From the NCBI GenBank assembly GCA_025200525.1, contig CM045768.1, forward strand, positions 53,185,177 through 53,249,176: a DNA stretch of 64,000 nucleotides, in the 5' to 3' direction. This DNA comes from Camellia lanceoleosa (taxonomy: Eukaryota; Streptophyta; Magnoliopsida; Ericales; Theaceae). A program made the position numbers and the translations under genes. Positions 34,526 through 46,416 of the stretch are shown one piece after another (within the stretch, counting starts at the first letter, position 1; each line of letters opens with the position of its first letter). Under the pieces are notes generated by a model. That model was not told the DNA's origin and searched no databases. It was given only the letters and a program-made list of their open reading frames with translations.

Positions 34526-36814
34526 CTATGCAGGTACCCAACAGGAGCTAGCACAGAAAATCCGACCCTTCCATCCCTGCAGCATCCATTGACCATCTTC
34601 TTCGATCACAAAATCAGTGTGGTACGCTCCTGTCTTCAACTTACACCTGAATTTTTTTAACAGCTCCTGATTCAAAGGGAGCATCTTGAAACCAGCCCTC
34701 GTGTTGTGAACCTGCCACTGCTTGTATGTCTCGGGCCTCTCAACCCTTTCTGCACCCTCACAAGCAATTATATTCATAACTTCACGCCCATAGAACTCTC
34801 TCTCTAAGTTTACCCTCTGCTGACCTTCCTGTCCTTCACGGGACATAGTAATGTCAAACATATCAAATATTGAAGAGTAGTAGAAAAGTGCCTCTCGAAA
34901 CCGAGTGACAAAGAAGGGGGCATTGTGGGATCCATTAAGAACAGAATGAGTGAAAATGTCCGGATTCATCTTCCTAATTAACTTCAGAACAGCATCCCTT
35001 GGACTATCCACGTCAACTGTCTCATCAGGTAGTATCCTAAACCGGAAGAGAGAGTTCACAGCAAGCACCTCATCACTCTGTATATTCAGGTCCTCAATTT
35101 TGATAGTTTCCCATTTCTGTGCTATGCCATGGTATTGAAATCGAACATTAAAGCGTTCACAATACTTTGCCAAGCGACGCCCTGTCTCCTCAACCAATTC
35201 TGCAGGTCGGAAACCAGATTGTGGAACCTCTATCCCAGTGATTCGAAGTTCTGGGGCTCCACCAGGTAGGGCTGAGAGGTATTGGATAAGGATGGGCCAC
35301 TGGAAACCATATAGGATGCCAAAATCAATAATATGGAGCTTTTTTTTGGTTGAATTCATAGCTAAATCCAAAATCATTTTGTTTGAGAAGAATGTCGATA
35401 TCATCTTGAATGGTGCAGCTGAAAGATAAAGCTGGTAAGCTTTCAACTTTTCTGCAGCTGTAATCCTCTTGGAAGCTAGGGTTGCATAAATCTGGCTTCC
35501 AGTGCCAGCCAAGCGTGCCTCAAGACCATTGGCAAAGATATGGGCTACCCTCTGAGACCCATTACCAAAAGGAGAAGCGTGCTGCCTAATCTGCTTAAGT
35601 TGTTCTTTGGCAGTCCTGCGATCATCAATAGCAACAGATTGCGCACAATTAATCAAGAGTGTCCTCAAATCCACCACTTCATTTTTGTTGCCCTGTTTCT
35701 TAGCACGAGTCTTTGCGCTACTCGATCCATGTGGTTGTCCATTCTGCTGGGAGGTCTTGGTTGCTTCAGTCTGCTGCACTTCTTCTTCTCCATTACAGCC
35801 ATTATGGCACACAGGGTCCACTTTCATACCAGTAAAAAGCAAAACCCTATCAAACATCTCGGACAACTCAGACTCGTCCATGTAAACTGCTGACTGCTTG
35901 CTACTCCTCTCCTCTTCTAAATCAATATCCTCCCGGTGATGATTCTTCCTACCCCTAGATCCATTCGGCGAGCTGTCCCTGCCCTCCTCCACCTTGACTA
36001 CAACCTCTGAAGCCCTTTCCTCAGATTCTGGAGGCAATTTATAGCTATCCAAATCAATAATCAATTGATTATTTTTAGGAAGGAACTTGCTAGCTTCCTC
36101 CATCCCTCTCTTGAACTGCAAAATGGATTTGCTATTGCTAAACATGTTTGAAACCAGATGGCTACTCATAGAAGCGTCCATTAGACCATTAGAATCATCA
36201 CTGAAACCCCTTGTAGAGTCAAATGACAACTGCGAAGTAGGTTTCAAAGTCGTCTCAAAAGGGTATCCGGAAGGATAACTTAGTACAGATTGTTTTTCCT
36301 CTCCTGGGTCAACAATCCATTGAGAATCAATGGAATTGGTACCGTTAGTATTGGTTCCAGTACTCTGCTCACTGGAACCACCAAATAAAAAATCAGGGCT
36401 TTCAACATTTGGATTGAAGTAAAGAGGGGGTGGTTGATTGGGGGAGGCAGGGTACTTTTCGCCAAGAACGTCATATAACGATTTCTCAGTTTCTTGTAGG
36501 GCCAAAGGATCATGAAACATACTGGGTTTCTGCTCCATGTTCTCCTCCATGAGTATGGAGTTTATGTAATTAAGAACATTACCAGAAAAGTCACTATCAT
36601 CTTGAGAGTCCACTTCTGAGTTTCTACTCGATGTCTGCGCAAAGAAACCGGGCTCGGGAGAATCGGGGGGAAGGAAAGAAGGGTCAACGGAAGCGAAATC
36701 TAGCAAAGGAAGTTCATCTTTAAATTTGAACATGTTTGCAGGCTGTAAGAAGGAATCATCGTCGAAATTGAAAGAGTCGGTAGAATCGGAAAATTCAGTG
36801 AAACGTGGATCCAT
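34526..36814 (-). CDS. GRAS transcription factor, SCL14/SCL33-like (gene 1 of array)
   Basis: A 762-residue GRAS protein of the LISCL group, nuclear proteins that act as transcription regulators or co-activators. The acidic N-terminal half carries the LISCL signature at residues 82-122 (NYINSILMEENMEQKPSMF, then DPLALQETEKSLYDVLG). A basic KTRAKKQGNK at 368-377 is a possible nuclear localisation signal. The GRAS domain follows to the end: LHRI 380-440 (VVDLRTLLINCAQSV), VHIID as LHIIDF 493-498, LHRII 537-565, PFYRE around 619-690 (NAPFFVTRFREALFYYSS) and SAW with GQWMLQGWKGRIFCASSCWV at 741-760. The coding region has no intron and its length is normal for the group. The start ATG has A at -3 and G at +4. 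It differs from genes 2 and 3 at both ends, while its centre is almost identical to gene 2. Which of SCL14, 33, 9 or 11 is closest cannot be decided here. Confidence 0.96.
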   Translation of the reverse strand: MDPRFTEFSDSTDSFNFDDDSFLQPANMFKFKDELPLLDFASVDPSFLPPDSPEPGFFAQTSSRNSEVDSQDDSDFSGNVLNYINSILMEENMEQKPSMFHDPLALQETEKSLYDVLGEKYPASPNQPPPLYFNPNVESPDFLFGGSSEQSTGTNTNGTNSIDSQWIVDPGEEKQSVLSYPSGYPFETTLKPTSQLSFDSTRGFSDDSNGLMDASMSSHLVSNMFSNSKSILQFKRGMEEASKFLPKNNQLIIDLDSYKLPPESEERASEVVVKVEEGRDSSPNGSRGRKNHHREDIDLEEERSSKQSAVYMDESELSEMFDRVLLFTGMKVDPVCHNGCNGEEEVQQTEATKTSQQNGQPHGSSSAKTRAKKQGNKNEVVDLRTLLINCAQSVAIDDRRTAKEQLKQIRQHASPFGNGSQRVAHIFANGLEARLAGTGSQIYATLASKRITAAEKLKAYQLYLSAAPFKMISTFFSNKMILDLAMNSTKKKLHIIDFGILYGFQWPILIQYLSALPGGAPELRITGIEVPQSGFRPAELVEETGRRLAKYCERFNVRFQYHGIAQKWETIKIEDLNIQSDEVLAVNSLFRFRILPDETVDVDSPRDAVLKLIRKMNPDIFTHSVLNGSHNAPFFVTRFREALFYYSSIFDMFDITMSREGQEGQQRVNLEREFYGREVMNIIACEGAERVERPETYKQWQVHNTRAGFKMLPLNQELLKKFRCKLKTGAYHTDFVIEEDGQWMLQGWKGRIFCASSCWVPA

Positions 36815-36846
36815 GATAGCAAAATCAAAAGTTAACCTTAAGAAAC

Positions 36847-37050
36847 CTAAAACCCAAAAATTCGAAAAAAATTAAAAGTAAATTCTAGAGACCACCATGA
36901 CACCATATTGAAATAGCTTAGCAATGGGTATACCCTAAAAACAATTGAATCATGGTAGATCATACATATATCATTGAAAAATAACAAAATTTCAAGCTAA
37001 AACAGAAGCTATTACAAGTTTGCTAGTAATTCATTCGGTCAACAATTTAC
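36847..37050 (-). other. Probable 5'UTR intron of GRAS gene 1
   Basis: Minus-strand donor ATCAG|GTAAATTG and acceptor GGGTTTTAG|GTTTC. The acceptor is shared with genes 2 and 3, but the donor differs from their conserved GGAG|GTACGC. The exact donor is therefore uncertain. Confidence 0.45.
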
Positions 37051-37072
37051 CTGATATCATCAACTCAGAATC

Positions 37073-37073
37073 A

Positions 37074-37111
<38 letters not shown>

Positions 37112-37340
37112 GACCGAACCTTGTACAAGAAGCTACATGGAGCATTCATAAAAAGAGATTGAAAGGATGAAAGAGAGTAATGATAATATATAAATAATAA
37201 ATATACCCTCTGCACGTTTCTCGCCGGAAACAGAGCACGAATAGTCTTTCTTTTTTCCTTTTTTTTTTTGTTTTGAACTGAGTGGAAGGAAGACCGCTAA
37301 AATTACAAGAGAGTCTTGACCGGCAAGTACCGGTCAACTC
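37073..37340 (-). promoter_or_regulatory. Promoter and 5'UTR of GRAS gene 1
   Basis: It contains a (CA)n run in the presumed leader (37077-37107), a TATA-like stretch (37186-37205 on the minus strand) and the palindrome GACCGG-CAAGTA-CCGGTC (37318-37335). The half-sites equal those of the other promoters, while the middle six bases differ. Confidence 0.68.
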
Positions 37341-37439
37341 CGCTCTGCTCCTTGGCTTGAGAGTTGTGTTGTGTCCTAATTGTACAGGCTCCAGATCTGT
37401 ATACCGTTGACCACATTAGTGTCCTATTCGTAAGACCAA

Positions 37440-37740
37440 TAATTGTTTTTTTTTTTTTTTTAATTAGTGTATTATATTATTATAATTATATTAAGCCTTC
37501 ATTTGACATCCTAATCTTCAGCTAAAATAGTCACAAAATGACAAATAAATTAAAAAATTAATAAAATATAATGTCATATCTAAATTATAATTATTTTATA
37601 TTTTTTCACAAAAATTAAAAAAGTTAAAAAAATTCATCCCAAACGAGACTTTTTAATCCAGACTAAGATAGTTAAAAAATTAAAAAGTCAAAAAGTCAAT
37701 TCACATCTCAAATGAATTCTAAAAATCAAAGATTGTTGAG
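37440..37740. mobile_element. Member of a small AT-rich MITE family
   Basis: The block 'gccttcatttgacatc...' to '...catctcaaatgaattc' has inverted ends and internal 'aaaaagtcaaaaagtc' and 'agctaaaatagtca' motifs. The same motifs recur in many blocks (about 37740-37880, 38770-38900, 39827-40045, 42425-42650, 52235-52450, 54325-54560, 57380-57580, 63595-63760 and 63770-64000). The ends are not exact. Confidence 0.5.
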
Positions 37741-37886
37741 TAGATTGACTTTTTAACTATTTTAATTTTGGTTAAAAAGTGTCATTTTGGTTAAAATTTT
37801 TAACTTTTTTAATTTTTTTAAGAGAAAAAAATAAAATAATTATGATTTAAATATGACATTTTATTTTATTAATTTTTTAATGGGTT

Positions 37887-38489
37887 AATTACACTAATAG
37901 ACCCTATAGTTTGGGACTTGTGTCACTTTGGTCCCTAACTTTTTAATTGTGACACATTTGATCCTGAATTTTGAATTTTGTTCCAAATAAGGACAATTGA
38001 AAATATCATTAGATTTTTTAACGATAAAATCGTCAATTTAATAAATATAAACTAATTTAACAAAAATAAATATCAAAAAAAAATTTAATTTTTTTAAAAT
38101 TATTTTTATCCACCAATGATAAAATTATGTAAAATTAATTAAAATTACATGATTAGTTTTTTAAAATTAATTTTACATGATCATCATCCAAACACATAAT
38201 AAAAATTAATTCGGTATAAAAAAAATAAATATCTAAAAGATTTATCAATTTTACATAATTTTATTTTTAGTAAGTAGAAATAATTTTTAAAAATTCAAAA
38301 ATATTTGTTTGACATTTATTTTTGTCAAATTAGTTTATATTTTATTAAATTGATAATTTTATCCTTGAAAAATCTAATCATATATTCAATTGTCCTTATT
38401 TAGAACAAGATTTAAAATTGAGTCAATAATATTCTGATTGAAAAGTCGAGACTAAAATATCTAGTCTATAGGAATTTGTTTATGTAATT
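37887..38489. mobile_element. ~600-bp foldback element with ~115-bp inverted arms
   Basis: The left arm starts aattacactaatagacccta, and the right arm reversed starts aattacataaacaaattcct. Both continue through 'ccaaataaggacaattgaa' (left) and 'ctaaataaggacaattgaa' (right). The centre is AT-rich and non-coding. The arms are long relative to the element. Confidence 0.75.
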
Positions 38490-39534
38490 TGTCTTTTTTT
38501 AATTTATTGAACTATTTTAACCTTTAGCCTAACCAACATGCCACACGAAGGCTCTATATCTATCCATGGCTTCGTCTGAGGCTTTTTAGTTTCAGCACTA
38601 CTGGGGATCCCAGCACCCCCCCAACTCCACGTGGGGGTCTGTGGGTGCATGCCAAAAAGAAAATATATATATATATATATATATTTTGCACCAATCAAAA
38701 AATAATATGGGTGGTGGGGTCATCCCACTGGGGTTTGAAGGATTATTCTTCTAGTTTTTTCTAACTATTTAATTTCGTTTGAGTTGGTTTTTTTTCACTT
38801 TTATGAGAATAAAAATAAAGTGATTATAGTTTAAATGTAACATTTTATTTTATTTACTTTTTAATTTATTTTGTCTCTTTGTAATTAATTTAGCCAAAAA
38901 GCTAACCCAACCCAATTGCTACACAACACTATGCAAAATGAGGTTTTTAGCGAGAAGAGTTAAGAAAATTCTAAGTGCTTAATCCAAAAATTTTAATTTT
39001 TAATTTAAAAAAATAATTAATAAATCACACACTAGTATTTTCTTTTTAAACAAAGAATGCATTTTTATTCTTAAATCATTCACCCCTTACCATCAAACAA
39101 GAAAGGAGTTTTCTAATTAAAATAATAATTAATAAATCACACACTCAAAAAAAATGTTTTCTAATTAAAAAAAATTAATAAATCACACTAAAAAAATATT
39201 TCGTAGTAAAATATTTTCCATTAAAATATTTTAAAATTTTCACCATAAAACATAAAATAATTTATTATATAATTAAAATTTCGTAACATTTTTTTTTCTC
39301 TCACCATGGCCATTTATTACTCAACGTACATATCAAAACTCATTATTTTCATTCACAGTAAACATTAATAGGATTTCTTTAAGATTCAAACACTCAACTT
39401 AATTTTTTTTAATGATGAAAATACTAAGTGTCATTATTTGTTGCATTTTAATTATTTCATAATTAAATTCATGGATTTTTATATTAAACATTTAAATTAT
39501 GCTACCATAATTGCCATTTCATGTTACTTTCTTA
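38490..39534. other. AT-rich spacer
   Basis: It contains a (TA)n run near 38662-38684 and fragments of the small MITE family. No gene. Confidence 0.5.
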
Positions 39535-39741
39535 GTTTATGTTTACCATACTAAATTTATTTTCAAAATTGCTTCCCTACCATTGTATTGATGCATGATT
39601 TTGATACATTTATATACACATATGAAAAATAATTAATTTTTTAACTTACAATTTAAACATTATTGATTCTTTAACATGTCCTAGGCTTCTCTCCAGTCCT
39701 CCATTGGACTGGAGAAGTACTGTTGGGCTTGTGAACTCACT

Positions 39742-40235
39742 TTTGGGTCTCATTTTGATAATATGAACCATTCATATTTTAAAATTCGTCGAATACATCA
39801 TCTCTGTAAAAAATAAAGTCGATCAGCCTTTGTTTAGGATGTGGGTTAACTTTTTGGCTATTTTAGCTTAGAGTTAAAAAGTCTCGTTTGTAATAGACTT
39901 TCTAATTTTTTTAACTTTTGTGAGAGAAAAAATGAAATGATTATGATTTGAATGTGATGTTTTGTTTGATTGGCTTTTTAGCCTATTTCGTTTTTTTGTG
40001 ACTATTTTAGCCTAAGCTTTTTATACCAAACGAAGTCTCAGATAACGACAACCATATATTTGTATCAGTTTTGTATATAAAAAAAATAGATGGTAAGAAA
40101 ATAAATGGTTTATACAAAATTCATCCAAACACGTAATTTTCGTTATCTAGTCGACTTGATTTTTTGCAGTGATGATCTACTCGACAAACCTTAAAATGTG
40201 AACGGTTTGGATCATCAAAATGGGACCCAAAAATT
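39742..40235. mobile_element. Foldback element interrupted by a ~220-bp MITE
   Basis: The arm at 39742-39826 (tctcattttgataatatgaa ... ataaagtcga) returns inverted at 40143-40235 (tcgacttgattttttgcag ... atcatcaaaatgggac). The left arm is followed by a MITE of the small family (about 39827-40045). The second copy lies at about 54255-54755, so both insertions are older than the segmental duplication. An isolated arm copy lies at about 32128-32210. Confidence 0.7.
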
Positions 40236-40337
40236 GGCTCATTGAATGTTTAATCATATCATTAAAAACTCCTTAACGGTCACGAATTGATTATGATATA
40301 ATTTATACATGTTTAAATTTGTTATTATCAAATATTT

Positions 40338-40413
40338 CTACTAAGATTAAAGCTAAAATATGACATAAAATTTAGCTACTAAGATTAAAGCTAAAATATG
40401 ACATAAAATTTAG
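40338..40413. repeat. 38-bp tandem duplication
   Basis: Two adjacent copies of ctactaagattaaagctaaa plus aatatgacataaaatttag (40338-40375 and 40376-40413). The paralogous spacer has one copy, split by the TAA-flanked insertion at 54876-55039. Confidence 0.9.
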
Positions 40414-43084
40414 AGTGGTTCTATCTTTGATAATTTTTTAATATATGAATATATGTCGCTATTTATTTCATAATGTTAACATAAATATATAATTTTTTTA
40501 CCTAAGTTCAAAATTTTTAATAGATATCTATAAAATATGTTCATATTTCTTATTTAAAAAATAAAAATACTTATAGATATTTTAATAAATAAATAGGTCA
40601 AATGATTCATAAGTTGGGCATAGAACAAGGCATTTTTTACTGATTAGGTAAATGTCACATTGACATAAATATACAAGTCATTTATGCATAACTCTAATAA
40701 AATTTAATTGATTATATCATTTTTACTACATATTTTAGATAAATTTTATATTATTATTTAATTTTAAAACTAATTTTTGTTTTTTTGTTTATACTCGTGC
40801 ACAGCACAATCAAGGCTATTTTACCGGCTCTTAACACAAAGTAAAAATAAAACTAACTAAACTTTTAGAAAGAAAGGTAATTTGTTTTATTTAGTAGTTT
40901 CAGAATACAAAAATTGCTAAAATTTATAAGTTATTGACACAAAACAAAATTAAAATGAAACTAATTAAGATTTTAATAAGAAAAGTGATACTATTTTTTT
41001 ATTTTTTTTTATTTAGTAACTTCATAATACAAAAATTGTTGAAATTTATAAGTTATTGACACAACAAAATTAAGAAATAATAATGTGATCCCTTGATTTT
41101 TTTTTTAAATTAAGTAACTTTAGAATACAAAAATTGTTAAAAATTATTAGTAGTAAAAAAAAAAAAAAATAGAGTAGAAATTTGTATAATAAGATATCAT
41201 AAATAATTATTTTTTAACTACACAAAATTTAAATTTTAAAAAATGATAGTTGTCATTTAACTCTTATCTAATTTTTAACTCACTACACCTTAGTTCTTAT
41301 ATTTTAATTTTTTTTTACAAATTTAAAAAAATTATAGGTGACATTTCATTTTTATCTAATTTTTAAACTACTACCCTCTTCTATTTTTCTATTATTAGAG
41401 TTTTTTTTTTTTTTTTAAATTAGGTTTATCTTATTTTATTTTTGAATTTTTAAATTTCAACTTAATTTTTTTTATTCAGTGGTCTTTTGGCAAGTTGGAT
41501 TAAAAGCTGCATTTGCAGCTTGGAGGCTAAAAAAGCTAGGGGTGATTATTCAATATTCTTATAATATGGACACGTAGTGTTCCATAAAGTTTTGATTGGT
41601 AGAGAAGAATAGGGGCCCACGATTTATGTTGGAAATGGGGGGACAGCATGAGGGCTAAGTAATTGGTGATTGGCTTGGAGTTTGACCACGTGGTGTTTCG
41701 GAATTATTAAATAACTTTCCAAAAGGTAGATGGTGTTTTTAGTTATGGAGTCATTTGGTAAGTCTAAAAAAGCTACACATAAAATTACAATTACACGCTT
41801 TATATTATTTAGGGTTATACATGGGTGAAAATGTAAATTTTCTAAATTGGATGGGGTAGTTTGGTCATTTTATTATGATGTGACATCATTTGATGTTTAC
41901 TGAATTTCTCTCTACCTCATTTTTCTAGAATTTATTTAATTTTTCCTTTCTATATTCTTATAGTTCATCCTCAAATTTAAACTTAATTTTTTTTTTTATT
42001 TTTATCTTTATCTTGTATTTACAGAATCTACTCTCGTTCTTGATTTTCAATTGGGTTTATTCTTTTTTGAAGATTCATCTAATTTTCTCTTTCTATATTC
42101 ATCTTCATATTTAAACTTAATTTTTTTTTTTTTGTTATCTTTATCTTATATTTATAGAAATTCACTCTTACTCTTTCTTTTCAATTAAGTTTATTCGATT
42201 AAGTGTATTTCAAAAAAATTAATTAGTCTTGCATATTTATATAAAATAATGAAATCACTCAAATATATTATTTAAATATCCATATAAATTAATATCATAG
42301 TATTTAGTTAATTTTTAACATGTTTCGTATTGTTTATCATATTTTGTTACTTGCTCATGCGTAGTACAGATTTTATGCTAGTATCAGTAAAAATGGGCAT
42401 GGCAGGGCAGAGCTAGAATTATTAGGCTTCATTTACAAAGAGTCAATTTAGCTTGGTTTTTTAATCTTTTGACTAATTTAGACTGGTTAATTAGTTTCGT
42501 TTAGAAATAACTTTAACTTTTTTTTTTTTGGGTTTAAATGTGATAATTATGAGAGAAAAAGTGAAATAATTATAATTTAGATGTAATATTTTATTTAATC
42601 TATTTTATTTTTTTTTGTACCTTTTTTAATCTCAACTAAATTGCCAAACAGGGAACATAGTATTTTGTAAAAAGTTTTTAGAGATCATGTAAATTGACAC
42701 CATTAAAATTATTTTTAAAAAAAATATATGGCATTAAAATTATTTATAGACAGAAAATTTATACAAAAAAGTATATTTAGAATGATGTGTTAACGATATT
42801 TTTAAAATTTTGAGGATAATAGTGAGTGTTTTATAAAAGAATAAAATAAAATAAAATTACATCAATCTATTTAAATATTTTGTTTATATGTCATTATCTT
42901 TTTTTTTCTTTTTCTTTTTTTAAAGGAAAATAGTTAAGGGTTTATCCAGAGCATTTGGTCTAAAGGTTATGGAGAAATGCCCCCATTTAATCACCCTTAA
43001 CTATTATATTTTCTTCAACAATAATGTTTAGGAGTTTTAATTTGAGAGTTTTAATGATGTGGAGAGTGTCCATGTGATATAAGG

Positions 43085-43205
43085 GGTAGGCTCGAGCCTG
43101 GGCTTAAAGTCTCGAACTAGGCTCGAGCCTAGGCCTAATCGGGTCAGGCCCACTCCGGGCCGTGAGTGGGTTTCAAGCCGTCCATGGACTGCAGGCCATT
43201 TTTAC
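43085..43205. other. GC-rich island, GGCTCGAGCCTGGGC type
   Basis: A GC-rich block with repeated ggctcgagccta motifs, also present at 58910-59035 in the duplicate and in related form at 30280-30460. Non-coding. Confidence 0.5.
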
Positions 43206-43248
43206 ACTCCTAAGTAGCTCTCTCTACTAGATAATAACCAATCTCTTA

Positions 43249-44422
43249 GGGTCTGTTTGGTAACGTTTACGTTTTCAGTTTATATTTACAAAAAATTTAT
43301 AAATTGGTTTTTGTTTATTTTTAGAAAAACATAAACTACAAACGCGTTTAGTAATTGACAAAATGTTAAAAAAATATAAAAATATAAAAAAGAGTAAGAA
43401 ATGACAAGTGGTGGCAAGTGACGGCGGAAGACGGTGGTGGAAAGTGGTGACGGTAGGTGGTGGGTAGCGGGTGGTGGTGGGTGGTGGTGGTGGTGGGTAG
43501 GTGGGTGGGTGACGGTGATGGGTGGTAGCGAGTGGGTGGTGGTGGTGGTGGTGGTGGTAAGTGGCTGACGGATGGCGGGTGGGTGGTGGTGGCAAGTAGG
43601 TGGCGAGTGGTGGTGGTGGGTGGTGGCGAGTAGGTGATGGTGGTGGTAGTGGATGGTGATGGAAGGTAGGTGGCGGGTGGTGATGGGTAGGTGGGTGGTG
43701 GTGCGGGTGGTGGTGGGTGGTGGCGGATGGGTGGTGATGGTGGATGGGTGGGTAGGTGACGGTGGTAGGTGGTGGGGGGTAGCGAGTGGGTGGTGGTGGT
43801 GGCGGTGGGTGGTGGGTGGTGGCAGGTGGTGGTGGTGGTGGTGGAAGTGGTGGTGGGTAGGTGAGTGACGGTGGTGGGTGGTGAGTGGTAGCAAATGGGT
43901 GGTGGCGGGTAGGTGGTGGGTGGTGGTAATGGTGGTGGGTAGGTGGGTGACAGTAGCGGGTAGTGGTAGTAGCAAGTGGATGGTGGTGGCAGGTGGGTGG
44001 TGGGTGATGGTGGTGGTGATGGTGGTGGGTGAGTGGCAGGTGGCTGATGGTGAAGGGTGGGTGGTGGTGGCAAGTGGGTGATAGGTCGGTGGTGGCTAGT
44101 GGCTGGTGGTGGCGGGTGGTGGCTAGTGGTGGCAGGTAGGTGGTGAGTGGTGGTGGGGGATGGATGGTGGGTGGTGGTTGCGGAAGACGGTGGTGGAGAA
44201 TGGTGGCGAGTAGTGGCTAGTGTTGGGTGGTTAAAAAAAAAAAAATTTGAAAACTCAAAACGGAAACACATTTTTTGAGTTTATATTTTTTTAGCCAAAT
44301 TTATAAACGGAGGCCACTGATTTATAAATAAAAAATTTACCAAACAAGTTTTTATTTGAGTTTTTAAAATTTTTGTAAATATAAACAGAAAACTGAAAAT
44401 ATAAGTGTTACCAAATGACACC
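43249..44422. mobile_element. PIF/Harbinger-type MITE carrying a GGTGG minisatellite
   Basis: The target duplication TTA (43246-43248, 44423-44425) flanks ends GGGTCTGTTTGGTAACG and, on the right reversed, GGTGTCATTTGGTAACAC. Similarity continues inward through ttttcag and 'tttatatttacaaaaa'. The duplicated spacer at 59080 has the empty site (caatctcttagaaac). The 1174-bp element has no transposase; its middle (about 43405-44225) is a minisatellite. Confidence 0.88.
43405..44225 (+). repeat. G-rich minisatellite (GGTGGTGGGTGG) inside the MITE
   Basis: About 820 bp of almost pure G/T/A on the plus strand. Longer units of about 50-60 bp (ggtgggtaggtgggtgacgg, then tggtgggtggtagcgagtgg) repeat several times. 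Many closely spaced GG and GGG runs could form G-quadruplexes. Open frames of His/Pro/Thr on the minus strand are repeat artefacts. Confidence 0.88.
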
Positions 44423-45082
44423 TTAGAAACTTTTTTATTTATGTATTTTGTATTAAAAATTTAAAAGCTCACAACTTGAATTTTATAAGCTAATTTTTTA
44501 AAAATAAATAAATTATATTTTGTGAAACTTTTTTCCCTAGCAATTAATAGGGATTGGATAACAATGGACTTCTAGTCTAGTGATAATCATTTGTCTCTCA
44601 TATACGACCCAAGTTTGGGAAGTTTAGAATAAGTGCACTTTTTGACTTTTTTTGTATTATGTATAGAAAAAGTAGAGAGGAAATGTTGATTGATGTAACC
44701 CAAAAAAGATAAAAAGATGAAATAAGTGCACTTATATTAGGATGCCAAACTAATTTGACTTAACAAAAGTCAGGTGACAGTGAAAATGCTTTAGCAATTT
44801 ATATTTGTACAACTTATTACTCATTATAACGTCACTTATTATCATCACTATCATATCTAGAGTCTAGATTACACAAGAAAGAGTATAATAAAATTTCTCT
44901 CCTTGGTGGAGGAACCAAGGGGAAATTATTTGATAGTTGCGGAGTATTATTTCATACAATTCATATTGAGACACTTGTTCTATTGTCCCTTAAAAAGAAG
45001 ACACAAAAGTGATAGATCCCACTAATTAAGTCAATAAAATTTAACAAATTGGAACACTACTTATATTTGCTCTTAAAGCATT

Positions 45083-45750
45083 GAATAAAGCTCCGTAACT
45101 CGAATCTCTTCCCTCCCGAATCCTCCGACCGCCCAAAATGACGTCGTTTTGGGCGGTTTTATTTTTTTATTTTTCTTTACGTCTGAAAACAAAGAGAGAG
45201 CAGAGAGAAGAGAGAAGAAGAGGGGAAGAGAGAGAGAGAGAGAGAGAGAGAGGAAGAGAAGAGAGGGGAAGAGAGAATGGAGAGAGAGAGAGGGTCGGCG
45301 ATCGACCGCTGCCTCCGCCAAGTTCGTCGATCACCGCCGTCGCAGCCCAGCCCGGTTTTTTTTTTTTTTTTTTTCTGGATCTGAAATGAAGGGTCGGTGA
45401 TGTTGATGAACATGTTGTTGATGATGAATGGGGTGGGTTTGATTTTTGGTTGAAGATGAAGCTGTGTTGATGAACAATTGATGAACATGTTGTTGTGTTG
45501 AAGATGATGAACATGTTGTTGTTGCTGTGTTGAAGATGAAGCTGTTGTTGTGTTGAAGATGAAGCTGTGTTGATGATGATGTGTTGGGTTGATGATGAAG
45601 CTGTGTTGATCTCTCTCTTTCTCTGTCTGCTCCTTTCCTTTCTTCTTCTTTCTTTCTTCTTCTTCCTCCTCTTCTTCTTTGCCCTCTTCTTCTACGTCAT
45701 TGAATTTGGGGGATTCGGAGGCTCCAAATTCGAGCTCCGTAGCACAGTTG
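45083..45750. mobile_element. Mutator-like non-autonomous element, Pack-MULE candidate
   Basis: A 9-bp duplication TAAAGCATT (45074-45082 and 45751-45759) flanks a 668-bp insert that is absent from the paralogous spacer at 59536-59545. Nine bases is the Mutator length. The ends share diverged inverted similarity (gctccgtaactcgaat...gaatcctccga and, reversed, gctacggagctcgaat...cctccgaat). The inside is GC-rich in part (45295-45355), with aaaatgacgtcgttttg, GA runs, a T19 run and a 'gttgatgatgaagctgtgtt' repeat (45398-45610). It could carry a captured gene 5' end. No domain is recognised. Confidence 0.75.
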
Positions 45751-46416
45751 TAAAGCATTATATAATTTTTCATAACAAACATGTTACGGTGACAAAAGGC
45801 CTAGGTGGGAAAAATTTATTCCTAATCCTAAAAATACAAAATGGGCAACAAAAAATGTTAAATAGTAAGCTAAGATCTGTTCTGAATAAGTACTTCTCAA
45901 TAATTAAATTTTAATCTCAGTATTTCATTACATTTTTTCGTAAATCATTCTTTGTTCCTTTCTACTTCCCTAACATTGTTGAAAATAGTGTCATGTGTCC
46001 TTGTTTCAAGTCAATTACAAAGTAACACACCTCCTAAATAACTTTGAGATTGCAACTGATTCAAAAGGCCAACTAGCGAAATGGAACTGAAACATGGGTC
46101 AAGAATACAACAGAAGAAAATATGAAAACTCCTACTTTGATTTGAACATCTGATATCAAACAGGACAAAAAGCTACTACCTTGTGAGAAATTTACAAGCA
46201 AGAAGTAGTATAAGTACTTGATCATAAAAAAAATAGTAGTAGAAGTACAACAGTAAGTGATAGTGTAGCAACATAGCTTCATCAAAACAACAGGGTCCTT
46301 AAATACGTAACAAATCTTTACTCTGCAAGACTATTTTACATTCATATGTCTAGATAATGTTTCTTCAAAACCCATGAAGTGTCTTCAGCAAGAATGCTTA
46401 TACCACTGCAGATGAT

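Noticed and set aside
34950..35893. Open frames on the plus strand opposite GRAS genes (also 47166-48485 and 60976-62295)
   Set aside because: They are antisense shadows, repeated in each copy because the coding strand is conserved, with no domain of their own.
43275..44271. Long His/Pro/Thr-rich open frames, up to 301 aa, minus strand
   Set aside because: They are translations of the GGTGG minisatellite inside a MITE; several overlapping frames are open for the same reason.
45138..45782. Low-complexity open frames on both strands (Glu/Arg and Ser/Leu runs)
   Set aside because: They come from GA/CT runs and the tgatgaag repeat within the MULE-like insertion.
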